Shown: positions 8,806-17,370 of the stretch, in pieces
Position numbering within the stretch: the stretch's first letter is position 1
Layout of the letters: each line of letters begins with the position of its first letter
From: JBFWVR01 sp050246635
Lineage (GTDB): Bacteria; Acidobacteriota; Vicinamibacteria; Vicinamibacterales; UBA2999
Direction of reading: 5' to 3'
NCBI GenBank assembly: GCA_050246635.1
Contig: JBFWVR010000003.1
Coordinates: forward strand, 124,001-188,000
DNA: 64,000 nt
Notes under the pieces: generated by a model
The model's database searches: none
What the model was told of the DNA's origin: nothing
Seen by the model: the letters and a program-made list of their open reading frames with translations, nothing else
Translations under genes and position numbers: made by a program

Positions 8806-9336
8806 ATGTCCATCCTGAAAGTCGCGCGTATGGGCCACCCGGTCCTGCGCACGAAGACCCGGCCGGTCGAGAAGGGCCTCATCAAGGACCCGGCCTTCCA
8901 GAAGTTCATCGACGACATGATGGACACGATGCTCGAGTACTCGGGCGTCGGGCTGGCCGCGCCGCAGGTGCACGAGGGCCTCCGCCTGTTCGTCGCCTCG
9001 CTCGACCCGGACGGCCGCGGCGAGGGCGATCCGATCGCCATCATCAACCCCGAGATCACCGTCGTCGGCAACGACATCGTCGAGGGCTGGGAGGGCTGCC
9101 TGAGCATCCCCGAGATCCGCGGCCGGGTGCCGCGCGCGTTGCGCATCAAGGTCCGCGCCCTCGATCGGAACGGCAAGTCCATCGAGATCGAGGCGAACGA
9201 CTTCCCGGCCCGCGTCATCCAGCATGAGACGGATCACCTGGACGGCGTGCTGTTCTTCGACCGCATGACCTCGTTCGAGTCGCTGACCTACCTCGAGGAG
9301 TACTCGCGGTACCACGCCCGGCACGAGGACGAGTAG
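8806..9336 (+). CDS. def: Peptide deformylase
   Basis: Removes the formyl group from nascent N-formylmethionine. All three catalytic motifs are intact: GVGLAAPQ (47-54), EGCLS with metal ligand Cys98, and HETDH (140-144) with two His ligands and the catalytic Glu. 176 residues, normal length. The ThyX gene follows after 19 bases and is probably co-transcribed. Predicted leaderless. Confidence 0.96.
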   Translation: MSILKVARMGHPVLRTKTRPVEKGLIKDPAFQKFIDDMMDTMLEYSGVGLAAPQVHEGLRLFVASLDPDGRGEGDPIAIINPEITVVGNDIVEGWEGCLSIPEIRGRVPRALRIKVRALDRNGKSIEIEANDFPARVIQHETDHLDGVLFFDRMTSFESLTYLEEYSRYHARHEDE

Positions 9337-9355
9337 CCGCGAGCCGCGACCGCCC

Positions 9356-10903
9356 ATGCCCGGCCTGTCCCTTGCCACCGCGCCCGCCCGTGTCACGCTG
9401 CGCTCGTCGCCGGCGGTGCCCTACGACGGCGCCATCGCGGCGGCGCGGACCTGTTACATGCCCCGGGTGGTCGACACCTCGGAGATCACCGATCGGCAGC
9501 GCGACTCGATCGGGCCGCTGACCTTCGAGGGGGGACACCACACCGTCTACCAGCACGCCCACTTCGAGTTCGGCCTCGAGAACATCTCGCGGCAGTTCGT
9601 CTGGAGCGTGCTCCACGCCTACCCGTTCTACAACTCCGAGCAGTCGAGCCAGCGGTACGTGAAGCTGCGCGAGCCACGCGCCTTCGTGCCGCCGCTCGCC
9701 GGCGAGGCCCTCGACGTGTACGAGCGGCAGGTGCTGCGGGCCTGGGACGCGTACGAGGCGCTCTCCGCCCTGCTCAAGGACGATGCGTGGGCGATCCTGA
9801 AGGAGCTGCGGTACGTCCGCCCGACGAACTCCGCCGAGCGCCTCAAGGGCGTCGAGCGTGAGGCGGAGAAGAAGGCCATCGAGACCGCCCGCTACGTGAT
9901 TCCCGTCGCGGCGTTCACGTCGATGGTGCACACGGTCTCGGGGATCGTCCTGCACCGGCTGCACCGCATGTCGGCCGCGGGGGACACCCCGCACGAGGCG
10001 CGGCTGGTCATCGAGGCAATGGTCGACCTCGTCCGCGAGATGGACCCGCTCTTCTTCGAGAAGGTGGGCCTCGACCCGCTGCCCGCGGACGACCTGCCGG
10101 AGGCCGCGTTCCCGCGGCCCGCCGCCGGTGGTGACGCGTTCGCGAAGGGCTTCGACCGGCGCCTGAACGGCCGGGTGTCCCGCCTGGTGGACTGGCCCGC
10201 CCGGGGGGAGCGGATCGTCGCCGACGCCGTGCGCGCGACCTTCGGGCTCACGCCGGACGACATGTCCGACGCCGACGCCATCGACCGCGTGATGAACCCG
10301 GCGCGCAACCCGTACCGCGTCGACATGCTCAACGTGTCGTACCACTCGCCGATGATGCGGGCGCTGCACCACGTGAGCTACGTCTTCGAGAAGAAGCTGA
10401 GCCACACCGGCGACTCGCAGGACCAGCGCCACCGCATGGTGCCGGCCTCGCGCCCCCTCATGACCTGGGCCGACACGGTGGAGCCCGACTACGTCACCCC
10501 GAGGCTGATCCGGCAGAACCCGAAGGCACTCGAGGTCTTCGAGCGTTCGATGCGAGAGGCGTGGGCCGCGAAGAACCGGCTGCTCGCGCTCGGTGTGCCC
10601 CTCGAGTACGCGATGTACCTGCTGCCCAACGCGGTCGCGCTGCGGTTCGTCGAGTCGGGTTCCCTCATCGCCCTGCAGCACAAGTGGACCCTGCGTACCT
10701 GCTTCAACGCCCAGGAGGAGATCTACCAGGCGTCGATGGACGAAGTGGAGCAGGTGGCCGCGGTCCATCCCGAACTCGCCCGCCACCTGGGGCCTCCCTG
10801 CGTCCTCCGCAACCGCATCGTCTCGCCGCGGTGCACCGAGGGCACGCACTTCTGCGGCGTGCCCGTGTGGAACACCTACCCCAAGGCCGTGCGGCGGCTG
10901 TAA
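9356..10903 (+). CDS. Double-length ThyX-family flavin-dependent thymidylate synthase
   Basis: ThyX makes dTMP from dUMP with methylene-tetrahydrofolate and FAD. Ordinary ThyX chains are about 220-250 residues; this one has 515 and reads as two ThyX-like halves. The first half has the GHHTVYQHAHFEFGLENISR helix region (60-79), the FYNSEQSSQRY segment (91-101) where the RHR signature would lie but is degenerate, and ARYVIP (178-183). The second half carries RHR at 358-360 followed by MVPASRP, then a YLLPNAV helix and HKWTLRTCFNAQEEI. One half probably keeps the signature residues while the other is structural. Whether it makes dTMP is inferred. Confidence 0.75.
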   Translation: MPGLSLATAPARVTLRSSPAVPYDGAIAAARTCYMPRVVDTSEITDRQRDSIGPLTFEGGHHTVYQHAHFEFGLENISRQFVWSVLHAYPFYNSEQSSQRYVKLREPRAFVPPLAGEALDVYERQVLRAWDAYEALSALLKDDAWAILKELRYVRPTNSAERLKGVEREAEKKAIETARYVIPVAAFTSMVHTVSGIVLHRLHRMSAAGDTPHEARLVIEAMVDLVREMDPLFFEKVGLDPLPADDLPEAAFPRPAAGGDAFAKGFDRRLNGRVSRLVDWPARGERIVADAVRATFGLTPDDMSDADAIDRVMNPARNPYRVDMLNVSYHSPMMRALHHVSYVFEKKLSHTGDSQDQRHRMVPASRPLMTWADTVEPDYVTPRLIRQNPKALEVFERSMREAWAAKNRLLALGVPLEYAMYLLPNAVALRFVESGSLIALQHKWTLRTCFNAQEEIYQASMDEVEQVAAVHPELARHLGPPCVLRNRIVSPRCTEGTHFCGVPVWNTYPKAVRRL

Positions 10904-10908
10904 GGGGC

Positions 10909-10929
10909 CGCGGCGCCTGCGGCGCCGCG
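10909..10929. terminator. GC-rich hairpin after thyX-like gene
   Basis: Perfect 9-base stem CGCGGCGCC (10909-10917) and GGCGCCGCG (10921-10929) with a TGC loop, starting 6 bases after the stop codon. No T-run follows. Confidence 0.6.
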
Positions 10930-11412
10930 TTGGGCCGGGCTGAGCCCGGTGGGCCGCTCGCGGCGCTCGCGGTGGCCCTCGCCCCTCGCTTCGCTCGGGA
11001 CTCGGTGGGACTCGTTCTCGCGGGATTGCGCTTCGAACGTCGCTCGGACTCGGCCCTCGACTACGCTCGGGCCTTGCTGGGACTCGCCGCTTCGCGGCTC
11101 GCTGGGATGTGGCCGCCCGCTGCGCGGGCGTTGGGCCGGGCTGCGCCCGGTGGGCCGCTCGCTGCGCTCGCCGTAGGCCTCGCCCCTCGCTTCGCTCGGG
11201 GCTCGGTAGGACTCGTTCTCGCGGGATTGCGCTTCGAACGTCGCTCGGACTCGGCCCTCGACTACGCTCGGGCCTTGCTGGGACTCGCCGCTTCGCGGCT
11301 CGCTGGGATGTGGCCGCCCGCTGCGCGGGCGTTGGGCCGGGCTGAGCCCGGTGGGCCGCTCGCGGCGCTCGCGGTGGCCCTCGCCCCTCGCTTCGCTCGG
11401 GACTCGGTAGGA
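10930..11412. repeat. 201-bp tandem repeat, about 2.4 copies
   Basis: Copies begin at 10930, 11131 and 11332, an exact 201-base period, and the third copy stops after about 80 bases. Copies are near-identical, differing at scattered positions such as TGAGCCC versus TGCGCCC. Each unit is itself crowded with short palindromes, for example CTTCGCTCG and GCCGCTTCGCGGC. No gene is supported here. One frame stays open across it only because the period is a multiple of three. With the hairpin before it and the nonamer array after it, this explains the roughly 600-base gap before pcs. Confidence 0.92.
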
Positions 11413-11424
11413 TGTCGTTAGCTT

Positions 11425-11527
11425 CCATCTGTGCATCCCCTTGTCATCTGTGCATCTGTGTGGAGCTATGGCATCCGCGCCATCTGTGCCATCTGTGCCA
11501 TCTGTGCTATCTGTGGCTTATCTGTGG
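11425..11527 (+). repeat. CCATCTGTG nonamer array ahead of and into pcs
   Basis: Spaced units from 11425, then a contiguous run of CATCTGTGC-type units at about 11480-11527. The array runs into the predicted start of pcs, whose GTG lies in its last unit. Same dialect as the array inside hpnC. Confidence 0.88.
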
Positions 11528-12204
11528 CCTGGGTTGCCCACCTCTACACCGCCTTCGGCGCCATCTGCGGCCTGGCGGCCGCCCGGGCGGTCATCGCGCA
11601 CGACTACCGCGCCGCGTTCCTGTGGCTGGCCGCCGCCGTCGTGATCGACACCACCGATGGGTGGCTGGCGCGCAGGTTGCGGGTCAAGGAGCGGGTGCCG
11701 TCCGTGGACGGCGCGCGGCTGGACGACGTGGTGGACTACCTCACGTACGTGTTCGTCCCCGTGCTGCTGGTGCTGGAGGCCGGCCTGCTGCCACCCGGCC
11801 CCCCGGGGCTGGCGGTCGGTGGGCTGGTGCTCCTCGCGAGTGGTTACGGTTTCTCGCAGGTCGATGCCAAGGTGGGCGGCTCGGAGTACTTCTTCACCGG
11901 CTTTCCGTCATACTGGAACATCGTCGCGCTCTACCTGTTCGTCTGGCAGTTGCCGGCGTGGGCGAACGCGGCCATCCTGTCGGCGCTGGCCGTGCTGGTG
12001 TTCGTGCCGATACGCTATGTCTATCCCTCACGCACCCGCACGCTCCGGGTCCCGACCCTGGCGCTCGGCACGGCGTGGGGCCTGCTGCTCCTGCTGACGA
12101 TCTGGCAGCTCCCGACCCCCACCGGCCCCTGGCTGACGGCGTCGCTGCTGTTCCCGATCTACTACACGGCGCTGTCGCTCTGGCTGCACGCCCGGCCGGG
12201 CTGA
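11524..12204 (+). CDS. pcs: Phosphatidylcholine synthase-like CDP-alcohol phosphatidyltransferase
   Basis: Integral membrane enzyme predicted to condense CDP-diacylglycerol with choline to phosphatidylcholine in one step. From the GTG at 11524 the protein has 226 residues and begins VAHLYTAFGAICG, as Pcs proteins do. The catalytic motif is complete with the wide Pcs-type spacing: Asp42, Asp45-Gly46, Ala49-Arg50, then 12 residues, Gly63, Asp67 and Asp71. VDYLTYVFVPV, GFPSYWN and FVPIRYVYP are Pcs-like. Seven or more hydrophobic segments are visible. An ATG at 11431 is in frame, but it would add residues encoded only by the nonamer array (repeated Ala-Ile-Cys), so the later start is preferred. 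Choline specificity is inferred from similarity. Confidence 0.82.
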   Translation: MAWVAHLYTAFGAICGLAAARAVIAHDYRAAFLWLAAAVVIDTTDGWLARRLRVKERVPSVDGARLDDVVDYLTYVFVPVLLVLEAGLLPPGPPGLAVGGLVLLASGYGFSQVDAKVGGSEYFFTGFPSYWNIVALYLFVWQLPAWANAAILSALAVLVFVPIRYVYPSRTRTLRVPTLALGTAWGLLLLLTIWQLPTPTGPWLTASLLFPIYYTALSLWLHARPG

Positions 12205-12248
12205 GGGAGGGGAAGGACGGGCGAGAGGACGGAGAACGGACGGGCCTC

Positions 12249-12350
12249 AGGAACACGGGAACACGGGAACACGGAGACACGGGAACACGGGAACACGGAG
12301 ACACGGAGACACGGGAACACGGAGACACGGAGGACGGGGAGACACGGAGA
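12249..12350 (+). repeat. RRACACGG octamer array
   Basis: About twelve 8-base units alternating GAACACGG and AGACACGG, one carrying an extra base. It lies 45 bases after the pcs stop. Same dialect as 18762-18807, 44541-44576 and, on the other strand, 52498-52568. Confidence 0.9.
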
Positions 12351-12407
12351 ATGGATGGGCGCGTCACAAGCGCCGGACCATCACGACATCCCGGGCGCCG
12401 AGATCAC

Positions 12408-12518
12408 CAGATAGATCACCAAATCACCAGATCACCAGATCACCAAATCCAGATCACCAGATCACCAGATCACCAAATCCAGATCACCAGATCACAAGAT
12501 CACCAGATCACCAAATCT
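12408..12518 (+). repeat. AGATCACC octamer array abutting MFS start
   Basis: About a dozen AGATCACC units with AAATCC interruptions, ending just before the GTG at 12520, so the MFS gene has no room for a normal ribosome-binding site. With the preceding octamer array it fills the 315-base gap between pcs and the MFS gene. The same pairing of arrays recurs at 44541-44674. Confidence 0.9.
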
Positions 12519-12519
12519 C

Positions 12520-13689
12520 GTGAGCCCTCTCGTCATCATCTTCCTCACGGTCTTCATCGACCTCGTCGGTTTCGGCATCATCATCCCGCTGCTGCCGTTC
12601 TACGCGGAGTCGTTCGGCGCCAGCGCGCTGGCCGTCGGTCTCTTGAGCACCGTCTTCTCGGCCATGCAGTTCCTCTTCGCCCCGGTGTGGGGGCGCTGGT
12701 CGGATCGGATCGGGCGGCGTCCCGTCATCCTGCTGGGGCTGCTCGGATCGGCGGTGTCGTACCTCGCCCTGGGGCTGGCGTGGTCGTTGCCGCTCGTCTT
12801 CTTCGCGCGGATCCTCGGCGGCATCGCCGGCGCGAACATCCCGACCGCGCAGGCCTACATCGCCGACGTCACGACGCCCGAGAACCGCGCGAAGGGCATG
12901 GGCATGGTCGGCGCGGCCTTCGGGCTCGGCTTCATCTTCGGCCCGGCGATTGGCGGCATCCTGAGCCACTTCGGCCCTTCCGTGCCGATGTGGTTCGCGT
13001 CGGGGCTGTGCCTGGCCAACTTCGTCGCCGCGTGGTTCCTGCTGCCCGAGACCCGGCACTTCGACGAGACCCCGAAGCCGAAGATTGGCCGCCTCGAAGC
13101 CTTCCGGCGCGCCGTGGCGCGGCCCGGGCTGCCGCTGGTGTTGCTGCTGTTCTTCGTGGTGATGAGCGCGTTCTCCGGCTTCGAAGCGACCTTCGCGCTC
13201 TTCAGCGAGCGGCGGTTCGGGTACACCGCCGCCACCATCGGGTACGTCTTCGCCTACATCGGCATCATCCTGTCCATCGTGCAGGGCGTGTTGGTGGGCA
13301 AGGTGGTCAAACGGGTCGGCGAGCAGCGCATCGTCGTGGCGGCCGTGGCCACCATCGCGCTCGGGCTCGCGCTCGTGCCGGCGGCGATGACGGTGCCGAT
13401 GCTGCTGATCTCGGTGGGCACCATCGCGGTCGGCATGGGCTTCAACGGCCCGTCGATGACCGCCCTGGTCTCGCGGCTGACCGACGCCTCCGAGCAGGGC
13501 GGCATCCTCGGGCTCGCCCAGTCCCTGGCCGCGCTCGGCCGCATCATCGGCCCAGCCTGGGGCGGCTGGATCTTCGATCACTACGGCGAGAACGCACCCT
13601 TCGTCAGCTCCGCGGCCATCATGGCGCTGGCATTCGGGCTGGCGCTCGTGAGCCTCACGCGGGTGCGCGTCGCCGGGGAGCCGGCATGA
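12520..13689 (+). CDS. MFS drug-efflux-type transporter
   Basis: Twelve-helix major facilitator of the drug:H+ antiporter type (TetA/Bcr-like). The N-terminal half shows LTVFIDLVGFGIIIPLLPFY in helix 1 and motif A GRWSDRIGRRPVILLG in loop 2-3. The motif-C-like GAAFGLGFIFGPAIGG lies in helix 5, which is typical of exporters. 389 residues from the GTG at 12520. The substrate is unknown. It overlaps the following thioesterase by 4 bases (ATGA), so the two are translationally coupled. Confidence 0.85.
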   Translation: MSPLVIIFLTVFIDLVGFGIIIPLLPFYAESFGASALAVGLLSTVFSAMQFLFAPVWGRWSDRIGRRPVILLGLLGSAVSYLALGLAWSLPLVFFARILGGIAGANIPTAQAYIADVTTPENRAKGMGMVGAAFGLGFIFGPAIGGILSHFGPSVPMWFASGLCLANFVAAWFLLPETRHFDETPKPKIGRLEAFRRAVARPGLPLVLLLFFVVMSAFSGFEATFALFSERRFGYTAATIGYVFAYIGIILSIVQGVLVGKVVKRVGEQRIVVAAVATIALGLALVPAAMTVPMLLISVGTIAVGMGFNGPSMTALVSRLTDASEQGGILGLAQSLAALGRIIGPAWGGWIFDHYGENAPFVSSAAIMALAFGLALVSLTRVRVAGEPA

Positions 13690-14153
13690 GCGGCTACCGC
13701 TTCTCGACGGCCATCGAGGTCCGCTTTCGCGACTGCGATCCGTACGGGCACGTCAACAACTCGGTGTACCTGACCTACCTGGAGACGGCGCGGTTCGCCT
13801 ACTGGCGGGAGGTGGTCGGGTTGCCTGGACCGGGCGAGCCGGGATTCATCCTGGCGCGTGCCGAGGTCGACTTTCGGGGACAGCCCGTCACCGGTGACGT
13901 GCTCGAGGTGCGGGTTCGCGTCGACGGCATCGGCCGGAGCAGCTTCACGGTGGGCGCCGAGATCGTGCGCCCCTCGGACGGTCTGCTCGTCGTCCAGGCC
14001 CGCACGGTGATGGTGGTGTACGACTACGAGACGAGGAAGTCCGTTCCCATGCCGCAGCGCATCCGTGATGTGCTCACCGCGTACGAAGGGCGGGAGTTGT
14101 CACGACCGGGCCACGGAGGCACGGAGACACAGAGCAATCAGGAATCCGCGTAG
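13686..14153 (+). CDS. 4-hydroxybenzoyl-CoA-type thioesterase (hot-dog fold)
   Basis: Acyl-CoA or acyl-ACP thioesterase of the YbgC/FadM-like hot-dog family. The active-site segment VRFRDCDPYGHVNNSVYLTYLE contains the Asp-x2-Gly-His-x-Asn arrangement. 155 residues. The last 15 or so (from GHGGTETQ) are encoded by a CACGGAG-type repeat at 14105-14140 and are unlike the family, so the native C-terminus was probably replaced or extended by repeat DNA. The start overlaps the MFS stop by 4 bases. Confidence 0.88.
   Translation: MSGYRFSTAIEVRFRDCDPYGHVNNSVYLTYLETARFAYWREVVGLPGPGEPGFILARAEVDFRGQPVTGDVLEVRVRVDGIGRSSFTVGAEIVRPSDGLLVVQARTVMVVYDYETRKSVPMPQRIRDVLTAYEGRELSRPGHGGTETQSNQESA
14105..14140 (+). 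repeat. CACGGAG-type array in thioesterase 3' end
   Basis: GGCCACGGAGGCACGGAG followed by a degenerate ACACAGAG unit. Left-arm type of the CACGGAG inverted element, here alone and translated as part of the thioesterase. Confidence 0.75.
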
Positions 14154-14154
14154 G

Positions 14155-14179
14155 CAGAAGGGGGTGATCCCCCTTTCTG
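14155..14179. terminator. G5/C5 hairpin
   Basis: CAGAAGGGGG pairs with CCCCCTTTCTG around TGAT with one bulged base, starting right after the thioesterase stop. Same design as 7015-7043. Confidence 0.7.
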
Positions 14180-14251
14180 GCTCCCGACGGCTTCCCTGGA
14201 GCTCCGACGGCGCACACCTGGTCTCCCGCTGGCCGTCAAGGGCATCTCCCG

Positions 14252-15040
14252 ATGAACGTCATCCCCGTACACGCCGACAATCCCTCACCCATGACGGGGA
14301 GCGGCAACTGGACGTATGTCGTGCCCGGCCCGGCGCCCGTGCTGATTGACGCCGGTGAGGGTCGTGCCACGCAGGTCGAGGCGCTGGCGCAGGTCGTGCC
14401 CGGCGGTCCTGGCCTGGTGGCCGTGACGCATGCCCACAATGACCATGCGACCGGTGCCCCTGCCATCGCCGCCCGCTGGCCGGCCACGCGATTTGCCAAG
14501 TGGCCATGGCCCGGACGCGACGAGCATTTCGGCGTGGACTGGGGGCGCCTGGCCGACGGCGAGCGGATCACGACCGGCGAAGGGCCGCTCGAGGTGATCC
14601 ACACGCCGGGGCACGCACCCGATCACGTGTGCCTGTGGCATGCCGCATCGCGGACGATCTTCGTCGGCGACCTGCTGGTGCAGGGCTCGACCGTGGTCAT
14701 CCTCACGTCCCAGGGCGGGCGCCTGACCGAGTATCTCGCCTCGCTCGCGCGCGTGCGCGCCCTGTCGCCGGTGCGCGCTCTGCCTGCGCACGGGCCGGTC
14801 ATCGAGGACCCCGTCGGGCTGATCGACACGTACGTCGAACACCGGCGGATGCGCGAGGGCCAGGTGCTCGATGCGCTCGAGGCAGGCGTCGGGGATGTCG
14901 CCGCGATGGTGGCGCGTATCTATCCGGGCCTGACCCCCGCGCTCGTGGGAATGGCGGGCGAGAGCGTGCGTGCGCATCTCGACAAGCTGGCCGACGATGG
15001 CCGTGTGCGCCGCGATGCGGGGGGCTGGCGTCTCACCTGA
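14252..15040 (+). CDS. MBL-fold hydrolase, LACTB2-like
   Basis: Metallo-beta-lactamase-fold hydrolase. The zinc signature is THAHNDH (about residues 59-65), followed by HTPGHAPDHVCLW and FVGDLLVQGSTVV, which supply the remaining His and Asp ligands. LPAHGPVI holds the last His. About 60 C-terminal residues form a helical, winged-helix-like segment as in LACTB2 proteins, where the family acts on RNA or thioesters. 262 residues. The substrate is not determinable. Monocistronic between a hairpin and the histidine kinase gene. Confidence 0.85.
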   Translation: MNVIPVHADNPSPMTGSGNWTYVVPGPAPVLIDAGEGRATQVEALAQVVPGGPGLVAVTHAHNDHATGAPAIAARWPATRFAKWPWPGRDEHFGVDWGRLADGERITTGEGPLEVIHTPGHAPDHVCLWHAASRTIFVGDLLVQGSTVVILTSQGGRLTEYLASLARVRALSPVRALPAHGPVIEDPVGLIDTYVEHRRMREGQVLDALEAGVGDVAAMVARIYPGLTPALVGMAGESVRAHLDKLADDGRVRRDAGGWRLT

Positions 15041-15102
15041 GTCCTGCGGGCTGCGGCGATGGCCGCCGATCGGAAAAAACGCCCGGAAAATGGCGCTGGT
15101 CT

Positions 15103-15108
15103 TATACT
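15103..15108 (+). promoter_or_regulatory. -10 box TATACT, near-leaderless start
   Basis: TATACT ends 9 bases before the histidine-kinase ATG at 15118, giving a leader of about 0-3 bases. No clear -35. Confidence 0.4.
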
Positions 15109-15117
15109 TGACACGCA

Positions 15118-17370
15118 ATGAACGAGCTGGGCGCCACGGTCCCCCCCGGGCCAGGCGTGACCCGCAAGGTCGGGCGTGCCGGCGCGGCTTTCCTCGGCAC
15201 TTACGCCCTGCTTTCGCTGGTCACCGGACAGGACGTGGTGTGGTTCGGCGACCTCGCCCAACTGGTCGCCCCCCTCGGCTTTGCCGTGCTGGCGCTCGTC
15301 GTGGCGCGTCGCTCCCACGGGCAGGTCCGGCTGTTCTGGGTGCTCGGCGCGTCGCACGCGTTGATCTGGGTGGCCGGCCAGGTGGTCTGGACCTGGTATG
15401 ACCTGGTCCGTGGCGGGGTGCCGGTCGTCTCGCCGACCGATCCCATCTTCTTCGCCTCGAGCCTGCCGATTGCCGCGGCGCTCTACGGCCGGCCCGATCG
15501 TGAACGTCCCCGCTGGCTCTTCGACATCGTCGTCCTGGATCTGGTGATCATCGCGCTCTTCGCGGTGTTCCTGTACCTGTACTTCGTCGTGTCGCTGGCC
15601 GTCACCGACAGCACCGAGGCCATCTACAACGCCCACCTCACGCAGCTGCTCAACGGCCGCAACCTGGTGCTGGCCGTCTGGGCCGGGCTGGTGGTGGTCT
15701 CGACGCCGCCGGGCCCGTGGCGGCGGATGCTGGGCTACTTCTGCGCGGGCCTCGCGCTGGCCTTCGTCGGCGGCATCGGGTACGACGTGGTCGACGCGCT
15801 CGGCGGGTACACGCCGGGCGCGCTCGTGGACCTCGTGTGGATGGCGCCGTTCGTCCTGCTGGCGATGTCGGCGGCGGTGGCGATGGAGGAGCAGCTGTTC
15901 GTGCCGGCCGAGCACACGCCGCCCCTGGCGCGGCTGCCGGTCGTGTCGCTGGTCGCGCTCGCGCTGCTGGTGCTGATCCCCACCACCGACGAGATCGCGC
16001 GACGCGTGCTCGACGCGTCGCCGGCCACCGAGGCCCTCCGCACGCGCCTCGCGCTGACCATGATGATCCCGTTCGGGGCGGTGGTCGTGGTGCGCGAGTT
16101 CCTCTCGCGGCGGGCGCTGCTCAAGGCGGGCCAGGAGCTGGTGACGGCGCGCGAGCAGCTCGCGCAGAACGAGAAGCTCGCGGCCGTGGGGCAGCTCGTC
16201 TCCGGCGTCGCGCACGAGTTGAACAACCCGCTCCAGGGCGTGCTCGGGTATGCCGAGCTCATGGCCGCGGCCAGCCCGACACAGGCGGAGTCGGAGGAGC
16301 TGCGGGCGATCCGCGACAACGCGAACCGCGCGGCCGGCATCATCCGCAACCTCCTGACGTTCGCCGGGCGGGAGACGCCGGCGCGGAGCTGGCACCAGGT
16401 GAACCGGCTGGTGCGCGACGCGGCGCGCAAGCGTGAGCCCGCGCTGTCGATGGCCGACATCAGCGTGCGGCTCGAGCTGGCCGAGCGCCTGCCGCTGATC
16501 TACCTCGACGGCGGGCGGTTCGAGCAGGTCATCGTGAACCTGCTCGAGAATGCCGAGGAGGCCATCGAGGCGCGTCGCCGCGGGCAGGCGCTCGGGGTGG
16601 CCGTGCCAGCCCGGGCGCGAGGCGAGGTGCTCGTCACGACCCGCCGCGAGGTGGATCCCGACCGGATCCTGGTCGAGGTCGCCGACAACGGCAGCGGCGT
16701 CCGCCTGGAGGACCTGTCGCGCATCTTCGACCCGTTCTTCACGACGCGGGGCAACGACGGGCCCGGGCTCGGGCTTTCGGTGTGCTACGGCATCGTGCGT
16801 GAGCACGGCGGCTCGATTCGGGGGGAGAATAGGACGTCGGGCGGCGCCCGCTTCACGGTGGAGCTGCCCGTCACGGCCGAGTCGTACACGCCGGCCACGG
16901 TGATCCCCACCGCCACGCCGCTCGAGCCGGGCGCGCCCGTGCCCGAGCCGGCGGTGGGCGCGCCGCGCCCCCCGGGCCGTCGCGCGCGGGCGCTGGTCGT
17001 GGACGATGAGGACTCGAACGCGGCGCTCGTGCGGCGCGTGCTCGACCAGGCGGGCTACGAGGTGGACAGCACCACGTTGTCGCGCCGGGCGCTCGTGATG
17101 ATCGAGCGTACGCCCTACGATGTCGTCATCGCCGACGTGAAGATGCCGGAGATGAGCGGCCAGGACCTCTACGCCCGGGTGTGCCAGATCCGCCCCGAGA
17201 TGGCCCGCCGGTTCGTCTTCATCACCGGCGACATCGACGGTGGCGACACGCGCGAGTTCCTCGAGCAGTCGCGCTGCGGATATTTCATGAAGCCCTTCAA
17301 CCTCGAACGCCTGACCGCGGCCGTCGACACCCTCGTCGGCCGCACCCCCGACCAGATCGGACAGACCTGA
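15118..17370 (+). CDS. Hybrid sensor histidine kinase with C-terminal receiver
   Basis: Membrane sensor kinase fused to a response-regulator receiver, 750 residues. About eight or nine hydrophobic segments fill residues 20-335 and form an unassigned membrane sensor. A short coiled coil follows, then the HisKA domain with phospho-accepting His366 in SGVAHELNNPLQG. The ATPase domain has N-box NLLENAEEAI (474-483), G1 ADNGSGV (522-528) and G2 GLGLSV (550-555). After a Pro-rich linker the receiver begins near 622, with Asp673 as phosphoacceptor and Lys725 in MKPF. No DNA-binding output domain is present, so a partner regulator or phosphotransfer protein must lie elsewhere. The stop overlaps the next ATG by one base. 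Confidence 0.92.
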   Translation: MNELGATVPPGPGVTRKVGRAGAAFLGTYALLSLVTGQDVVWFGDLAQLVAPLGFAVLALVVARRSHGQVRLFWVLGASHALIWVAGQVVWTWYDLVRGGVPVVSPTDPIFFASSLPIAAALYGRPDRERPRWLFDIVVLDLVIIALFAVFLYLYFVVSLAVTDSTEAIYNAHLTQLLNGRNLVLAVWAGLVVVSTPPGPWRRMLGYFCAGLALAFVGGIGYDVVDALGGYTPGALVDLVWMAPFVLLAMSAAVAMEEQLFVPAEHTPPLARLPVVSLVALALLVLIPTTDEIARRVLDASPATEALRTRLALTMMIPFGAVVVVREFLSRRALLKAGQELVTAREQLAQNEKLAAVGQLVSGVAHELNNPLQGVLGYAELMAAASPTQAESEELRAIRDNANRAAGIIRNLLTFAGRETPARSWHQVNRLVRDAARKREPALSMADISVRLELAERLPLIYLDGGRFEQVIVNLLENAEEAIEARRRGQALGVAVPARARGEVLVTTRREVDPDRILVEVADNGSGVRLEDLSRIFDPFFTTRGNDGPGLGLSVCYGIVREHGGSIRGENRTSGGARFTVELPVTAESYTPATVIPTATPLEPGAPVPEPAVGAPRPPGRRARALVVDDEDSNAALVRRVLDQAGYEVDSTTLSRRALVMIERTPYDVVIADVKMPEMSGQDLYARVCQIRPEMARRFVFITGDIDGGDTREFLEQSRCGYFMKPFNLERLTAAVDTLVGRTPDQIGQT

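Noticed and set aside
10561..11421. Open frame of 286 codons across the end of the thyX-like gene and the 201-bp repeat
   Set aside because: It is a shadow frame inside the thyX-like gene that stays open because the repeat period is a multiple of three. It has no start signal or homology.
11431..11523. Upstream ATG as the pcs start
   Set aside because: The added 31 residues would be encoded almost wholly by nonamer repeat (Ala-Ile-Cys) and Pcs homology begins only after 11524. It remains possible but less likely.
15108..15113. TTGACA before the histidine kinase as a -35 box
   Set aside because: Only 4 bases separate it from the ATG, so it cannot serve that gene. The TATACT just upstream is the more plausible element.
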